A stretch of 64,000 nucleotides of DNA from Membranipora membranacea. Taxonomy: Eukaryota; Bryozoa; Gymnolaemata; Cheilostomatida; Membraniporidae. Below, one piece after another: positions 60,601 to 64,000 of the stretch (position 1 is the first letter of the stretch; every line of letters starts with the position of its first letter). Position numbers and translations under genes: made by a program. Below the pieces are notes generated by a model, which was given only the letters and a program-made list of their open reading frames with translations, had not been told where the DNA came from and made no database searches. The DNA lies in NCBI GenBank assembly GCA_914767715.1, contig OU612065.1, positions 11,160,001-11,224,000 of the forward strand, read 5' to 3'.

Positions 60601-63089
60601 ATTTGTGATCCTGCTCACATTGGTTCGGAAGAGTTTTACTCACAGTGTATATGGGACCAATCAACCGGCAACTCCTTCTGGTCCAATACATCTATGTATG
60701 GCTGTTACAGTGAGTTATTGCTGTTGACAATTATTTCCTTTGCTGATAGTGTTCATTGTCAAACAAATGTTTTTTTAACTCAGCCGTATTGAATGTGAGA
60801 TTCTCTCACAGAAGGCAGTGTACTTCTAGCATGAAAAGAGAAGTATGATTGAACTTTTTTTTACCTTATCGGGTGTAGGAAATAGACACTCACTGTTGGT
60901 TGTGTCTATTTGATACCTGAATTTGGACCAATGACAAGCTTGTCGAACAGGTATACAGCAAAAAAGAAAATTTGTATGTGATGGAAATTTTGCGATACCA
61001 TTTTGGGTGTTCAAAAATCCTAATTCAGTCAAAATATTATTATAGGAGGTTCAAGAAAAGCATAATTCCTCCAACACATGTCAGTCTTAGGGGACCCCAC
61101 ATTGTTTGAATGTTATCGGTACTTAGTCGCGATGAGTCAACTGCTGAGTCAACTGTTGAAGTTGATGCGGATTTCTAAGCACGTGAAGGGTCCAGATTGT
61201 ATAATGGAAAACAAATTCTGGTATCGCATCTATGGCTAAGGCTCATACTAATTATCTCAGTTCTTTACTTGTCTCTGCCTGCTACATTGTGTAGGGAGAT
61301 TTTGCTACATACCAGCAAAAGATTACGTGGCACAGAGCGAGTTCACTGTCACATATTCTGAGCCTAATAACAGTCTAGCTATGATGGCTTCTACTCTTAA
61401 CTACACATGTTATGATGGGTATTTCGTAAATAATGGATCTGAGACCTTGACCTGTGGAGGGACGGAGACGGAGCATGCTTATTGGATGGGTGGTTTTCCA
61501 CTCTGTCCAAGTGAGTATATCAATATAGTTTCACAGTTGCCAGCGTTATTAGCTTATAGTTGAAGTATGGTCCTCCATGTTGGAATTACTGATGAAATTG
61601 AAAGATTGCTATTTCAAGGTGTTCATGGTGGTACATTGACTAGATCTGGATAATTTTTACGAAAGTTCATGTCAGTCACCTCCACAAATAATAAATAGGA
61701 ATATAAGCCACCAAATAAAGAGTGCTAATATAAATCTTGTGAACAATAATGTTTGATAGGTTTAATCCCTTTTGTTTTGTTTCTTCATGATTAGGTTGAA
61801 CATTATGGGTGGGTGGTGTGGGTGACTCCCCCCCCCCAATCCACCCCCAGCAGCCTGACCAGGCTAGTTTAACATTCAGCTGAGATTTTGTCTATTATTT
61901 TCTCTACTTGCGGTCATCCTTAGTATGAAAAAACTAGACCATTGTGGTAACACCGTTCATTTATAATACAGGAGTAAAGTGTCCCCCAATAATCGGAGAT
62001 GGAGCGATGATAGTGTCAGACCATAAAGAACAAGACGTTGACTTCAATGACACTTTAATTACTGTATGTAGTCATGCATTGTACAGATTTAATGGAGACA
62101 GGGAGCGACGCTGTCAACAAAATGGCGAGCTAACTGGTGAACCTCTCAGATGTTATGCAGAATGTGAGTTACTCTTGGACCAAACCACATGATAACTGAT
62201 AATAAATCGCTACATTGTACAACAACTGTCTAGCCTCTTGGAGATTAAAGTTAACCTTGTAAAAAGCAAATCTCAGACACAATAATTGTAACTGTGCTCA
62301 CTGCAAGATCAGGATAGGGAAAAGTTATAATGGAAAGGTAGTAATAGTGATGTGAAAGTAAAAAGTTCTGATTGGTGCTGCGATTTATCCTGACCTACGC
62401 ATCTATGAAATTTTTGTTGGGCATCAGCGTGATGCATTCTACCATCTGAACATCATGGTTTGAGGCAGTATAATGAAAGATAAATCTTAAAAATATACCT
62501 TATCTATCTTTCTCTTTCTCCCTCAGTAATACCATGTCCATTACCAGACTTTAACAGTAGCGCCACTCATCTTTGGACCATGAATCGGAAAAGACTGGAA
62601 TTTCAATGTCTGGACAAGTATTTCCATGTTTATGGTGATATGGTGATGGATTGTTTGCCAAATGGTACCTGGATTGGTGAGGCACTTGTATGCGGAGGTG
62701 AGTGTCTATGTTTTTTTTTCAGATTTTCCATCTCCCTTAAAAATATGAGATCAAGTGGTACAGAAGGCGAAGGCTTATTACACCAAAACCCAAAGTTATG
62801 TGTGAACCAAAAGATCTAAGGGTGTGTAATATGTATAATGTATTTAGGTAAAACATCTCTATCTTTTACTGCAATATTGTATAAGTATCAGACACTCCTC
62901 ATCTACATTTTGCCATTATTCTAGCCAATGGAGACTGGTCTGATTGGGAGCCCTGGGATAATTACTGCTCAATCGTCCACACTAGAACAGCCCAAAGACA
63001 GCGTACATGTACAAACCCAGCCCCAAGCCTCGGTGGTGCATCCTGTCCTGGCAACAAAGACATTGACTATGACTACATTCCTTGTCTTG
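36611..63089 (+). CDS. giant extracellular mosaic protein (WSC, F5/8C, CCP, kringle, EGF, TSP1), 3' end missing
   Basis: Exons: 36611-36665, 37057-37215, 37683-37852, 38156-38314, 40584-40740, 40919-41402, 41571-41655, 41782-41957, 42392-42576, 42830-43006, 44510-44647, 45145-45309, 45933-46145, 49426-49647, 50103-50285, 50739-50936, 51906-52067, 52320-52458, 52891-53066, 53261-53371, 54160-54282, 54565-54726, 55102-55167, 55554-55790, 55938-56207, 56998-57172, 57504-57637, 57993-58088, 58325-58555, 58744-58956, 59181-59405, 59819-60049, 60243-60350, 60566-60709, 61295-61510, 61972-62163, 62527-62697, 62925-63089. The chain is in frame for 2224 residues and stays open. The acceptor at 41782 is the least certain (the site at 41760 breaks the frame). 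The start is set by a signal peptide. A secreted or membrane-anchored adhesion, matrix or immune-recognition role is inferred from the domains; no known orthologue was recognised and it could be two genes only if an internal phase match is accidental. Confidence -1.
37339..37446. repeat. inverted-repeat element, CCAGTTTGCCTGC family
   Basis: The left arm GATCCAGTTTGCCTGC and the right arm GCAGGCAAACTGGATC are exact complements around a G/C-rich core. It is a second copy of the family seen at 23204-23343, here in an intron of the mosaic gene. Confidence -1.
38339..38383. repeat. solo fragment of the 28-kb palindrome arm
   Basis: GTCGCCATCCCGAACGCTTT and the adjoining GGCTGGCTGTGGTTTTA are nearly the same as the arm ends at about 28152-28190 and 28918-28960. 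This is a truncated copy of that inner element in another gene. Confidence -1.
38797..40422. mobile_element. 1.6-kb foldback element with internal direct repeats
   Basis: Terminal inverted repeats of about 350 bp (38797-39155 with 40080-40422) begin TAGGCCAGAAGCAGC and end GCTTCTGGCCTA. The centre carries imperfect repeats of about 100 bp or more. GTGTACCC(A/G)GTTG occurs at about 38914, 39330, 39435 and 39737 and inverted at about 40299. GGCAGCATATCTG..TTTTCTCA occurs near 39222, 39373 and 39473. No transposase frame is visible. It lies in the intron 38315-40583. Confidence -1.
42830..43006 (+). other. first half of an F5/8C (fucolectin-type) domain
   Basis: The exon reads ASVELSSQFNNNYNGSKTID and later DLPWLKLYLSKEYLISSVTLY. 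This follows the F5/8C order of (A)xxAIDG, PWWxVDL and I..V.IY. The domain breaks off at a phase-1 donor, and its C-terminal half appears only in the exon at 45933. Confidence -1.
43007..44509 (+). other. large intron without recognised features
   Basis: About 1.5 kb between the F5/8C half exon and the WSC exons. No exon with fitting phase or motif was found. Confidence -1.
44510..45309 (+). other. WSC domain 1, two exons
   Basis: Exons 44510-44647 and 45145-45309 give VISMGCFSQ..FLPP..NMTGNTCSSKC and AAMYNGNECYCF..CNVACLNDTQSMCGGANAYNVYEL. This is the complete eight-cysteine WSC pattern (putative carbohydrate-binding). Both outer introns are phase 1, so the unit can be shuffled without a frame change. 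Confidence -1.
45324..45376 (+). repeat. TA microsatellite
   Basis: Long run of alternating TA broken once by CAA, just inside the donor side of the intron after WSC domain 1. A second AT/TA-rich tract lies at 45646-45726. Confidence -1.
45933..46145 (+). other. second half of the interrupted F5/8C domain
   Basis: The exon reads TSNCVNEPSPKYVK, NIVRLDCVQPVLGDEVTVTI and YLNMYEVVVYG. This is the fucolectin/F5-8C C-terminal half, which usually ends C..G.YVTI..... LxLCEVEVYG. It pairs with the half domain at 42830-43006. Confidence -1.
46309..49318 (-). mobile_element. L2/CR1-like LINE (non-LTR retrotransposon)
   Basis: One minus-strand frame of 959 codons (49314 to 46438) is broken only by a TAA at 48418-48420 and a TGA at 47755-47757. 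In order it shows a hydrophobic N terminus, an apurinic-type endonuclease (ICITESWL, GGGILMYID, LLMGDFNQLP, then GHSDHH just past the first stop), a linker with NQKPWITKHIDGL, and a reverse transcriptase (AGPDGLIPKVL after the second stop, FLDFSSAFNTI, GTPQGSVLSPLLF, KYADD). The 3' end carries a short ATTG-type tandem repeat at 46312-46345, as in L2/CR1 elements. It lies antisense in an intron (46146-49425) of the mosaic gene. Clade is judged by eye. Confidence -1.
49426..50936 (+). other. three CCP/sushi modules
   Basis: Exons at 49426, 50103 and 50739 each encode one module with the CCP cysteine order and late Trp (for example YTCDNS..ELECDGNISWCGQLVECP and ISYSCPEGFHMF..NASWTGKAPVCLP). All are bounded by phase-1 introns, the classical CCP arrangement. 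The first is atypical, with extra cysteines (CSCDDCLTC). Confidence -1.
50965..51265 (-). mobile_element. tRNA-derived SINE
   Basis: Read on the minus strand, it has a box-B-like TGTTCGAATCCCACTG (complement of 51193-51209) preceded by GGTACTCTAACGCGCAGGCG, the position and look of a tRNA-type box A region. A unique body follows with an A/T-run near 51050. It is intronic. Boundaries are approximate. Confidence -1.
51906..53066 (+). other. half kringle followed by a whole kringle
   Basis: Exon 51906-52067 has only the first kringle half (YLGEQNTTTDGSPCVEW). Exons 52320-52458 and 52891-53066 make a whole kringle: C..YIGDIAVTADGIECVKW, then HNYCRNFDG, MPWCF and RECCDVPIC. Six canonical cysteines are present plus one extra. 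Kringles bind proteins and are known from proteases and receptors; no protease domain is seen here. Confidence -1.
54160..54726 (+). other. WSC domain 2, two exons
   Basis: Exon 54160-54282 reads SIYMGCYRDDGSSRAM and FTCKTRCIEG. Exon 54565-54726 reads SHLCYCGPGYDKYG..DCNIPCRNNTHEFCGG..SVYAIG. Both outer introns are phase 1, as for WSC domain 1. The frame starting at the ATG at 54160 is a shadow; the true frame is shifted by the phase. Confidence -1.
55102..57560 (+). other. CCP-like modules between WSC 2 and the EGFs
   Basis: Exon 55102-55167 is a short cysteine-containing linker. Exons 55554, 55938, and 56998 plus the start of 57504, encode three CCP-like modules (YCENMSF..CAQGFPYY..INYTC..KCIG; YCNETLL..VTYVCDEGY..YCKR; FCDHPNV..NINCG..TISCESNNEWNHELPSNC). 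The last is split by an intron within the codon for the Glu before its Trp. Confidence -1.
57505..58088 (+). other. two EGF-like repeats
   Basis: The second part of exon 57504-57637 gives CDNGGCINGGNCTSTNVCSC and WTGDRC. Exon 57993-58088 gives CQNDCNDVGTCMAPDVCNC and YAGRFC. Both have the six-cysteine EGF order. No calcium-binding consensus (DxNEC) is seen. Confidence -1.
58325..62697 (+). other. run of eight CCP/sushi modules
   Basis: The modules are at 58325, 58744, 59181, 59819, 60243+60566, 61295, 61972 and 62527. Each has the C...C...C..W..C pattern (for example YECSDGYIHYNGSAKANC, FSCVPGYEYMGNASAAVC, LNYTCYDGYFVNNGSETLTC). All have phase-1 borders; one module is split over two exons by another phase-1 intron. 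The last module is short. Confidence -1.
62925..63089 (+). other. thrombospondin type-1 repeat, last visible exon
   Basis: The exon reads GDWSDWEPWDNYC followed by RTAQRQRTCTNPAP, GASCPG and YIPC. This is the WxxWxxW plus cysteine pattern of TSP1. It ends in an open phase-1 donor, so the gene goes on past the window. Confidence -1.
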
Positions 63090-64000
63090 GTGAGTGAGCG
63101 AACTATTGCTGGTTGCAATAGTATCAATGCCCAAGATATATCATTGACTTTAAATCTGATTGGACTTGTTCAAGTTACCCGCTGCAATTTTATGTGAGAA
63201 CAACTGGAAGGTAAAATTCTTTCCATATCTGTTTTGTTAATCCGGTGAGCCAATTCACATAACCATTTAAATTAATTAAAAAGGTAGATGGGTATGTGAA
63301 TACAGGATACACTGGATTGTTATTAATAAGTCGAAGTAAATCCCAATTATGGTGATCCATCCAGAGTACTGGGTCAGTCTTCTTCATGCTTTTCCCTTCT
63401 CATCACATTCCTTCTATTCTGTCATTATAATCTATGCATGTGTATCTAATATAACGGCATGTGTCTGATTGCCTGCCTGTGATTGCCTGCCTGTGATTGC
63501 CTCCCTGTGATTGCCCGCTTGTGATGCCTGCGCTTGATCAAGGAGTTAGAGCCTGCGTTTGATAGTCTGCGTGTGATTGCCTGTGTGCAATGAAAGCCAA
63601 CAAGATACAACGGTTTTTATGTTGATCAGCCTGGAGCCTCATCTATAGACTGTGTCAGTTCAATCTATATGTGTCTTGAACAACAATTTTGCTACTTCTG
63701 AGTATTTGAAACATAGAAAACTTAATAGAAAACTTAATAGAATACTTTTGATGGGGAAAACTCAGAAGCCACACCCATAATATCAGAAGTATCTCTCACA
63801 TTGTTGAAGGTCCAACATGACCACCTTGTTATGGTTATGGAACCTGAGCTTGTAAACAATACATGATACTGCTTTTCATTTTCCTAAAGTTTGTTTCTTT
63901 AGCTGTAGAGATGAGGTACTGCAGTGTTCCTTGAATATCACAAATAGCATGTGACATTGCTGATCATTTCTGCTTTTCTTGTGAATGTCATTTGGCTACC
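63090..64000 (+). other. intron or 3' flank at the window end
   Basis: No further exon with matching phase was found in the last 911 bp. The stretch includes the minisatellite at 63467-63533. Confidence -1.
63467..63533 (+). repeat. 14-bp minisatellite, about 4.5 copies
   Basis: Tandem units of GATTGCCTGCCTGT with increasing changes to the right, ending near the odd unit GATGCCTGCGCTT. Further degenerate GCCTGYGTTTGAT units follow up to about 63590. Confidence -1.

Noticed and set aside
63467-63590. Regular short repeats that might suggest a CRISPR-like array
   Set aside because: Units are directly adjacent with no spacers, in an animal genome: a minisatellite.

Overview
The window is animal nuclear DNA: AT-rich, with short GT-AG introns (mostly 100-600 bp) and interspersed repeats. 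No open frame runs whole through a gene, so I rebuilt the genes by chaining exons whose splice phases agree. Each chain keeps its frame from end to end. The gene set (TEX14-type pseudokinase, LRRC74-type leucine-rich protein, family-4 cytochrome P450, giant WSC/CCP/kringle/EGF/TSP1 extracellular protein) and the compact introns suggest a marine invertebrate, perhaps an early-branching animal such as a sponge or cnidarian. The phylum cannot be settled from the sequence alone.

Layout, all host genes on the + strand. (1) 157-16621: 28 exons of a TEX14 homologue. Its 5' end lies outside the window, and its kinase domain has lost the HRD and DFG motifs. Its first visible intron (353-4064) holds a complete six-exon gene on the same strand (1217-3697) for a 492-residue BEN-domain-like protein with its own poly(A) signal. 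(2) 18235 to about 23505: an LRRC74A/B-like leucine-rich-repeat protein of about 525 residues; the last exon is uncertain. (3) 25414-35929: a complete nine-exon, 520-residue CYP4-family P450 with all catalytic signatures. Its introns are filled with foldback and MITE-like inverted-repeat elements, including a 1.7-kb composite of nested palindromes. (4) 36611 to beyond 63089: at least 38 exons of a secreted or cell-surface mosaic protein. The order is signal peptide, a cysteine-poor N-terminal region of unknown type (possibly LamG-like), an F5/8C-like domain interrupted by a WSC domain, CCP/sushi modules, one half and one whole kringle, a second WSC, more CCPs, two EGFs, eight CCPs and a TSP1 repeat. 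The 3' end lies outside the window.

Mobile DNA is almost wholly intronic: one nearly intact L2/CR1-like LINE (minus strand, 46309-49318, two in-frame stops), one tRNA-derived SINE (about 50965-51265), and at least nine inverted-repeat elements in several families. No RNA gene, CRISPR array or prokaryotic feature was seen.

The genes do not form an obvious pathway. The points most worth following are the nested same-strand gene, the WSC-inside-F5/8C arrangement with its symmetric phase-1 introns, the orphan half-kringle exon, and the dense set of foldback elements.
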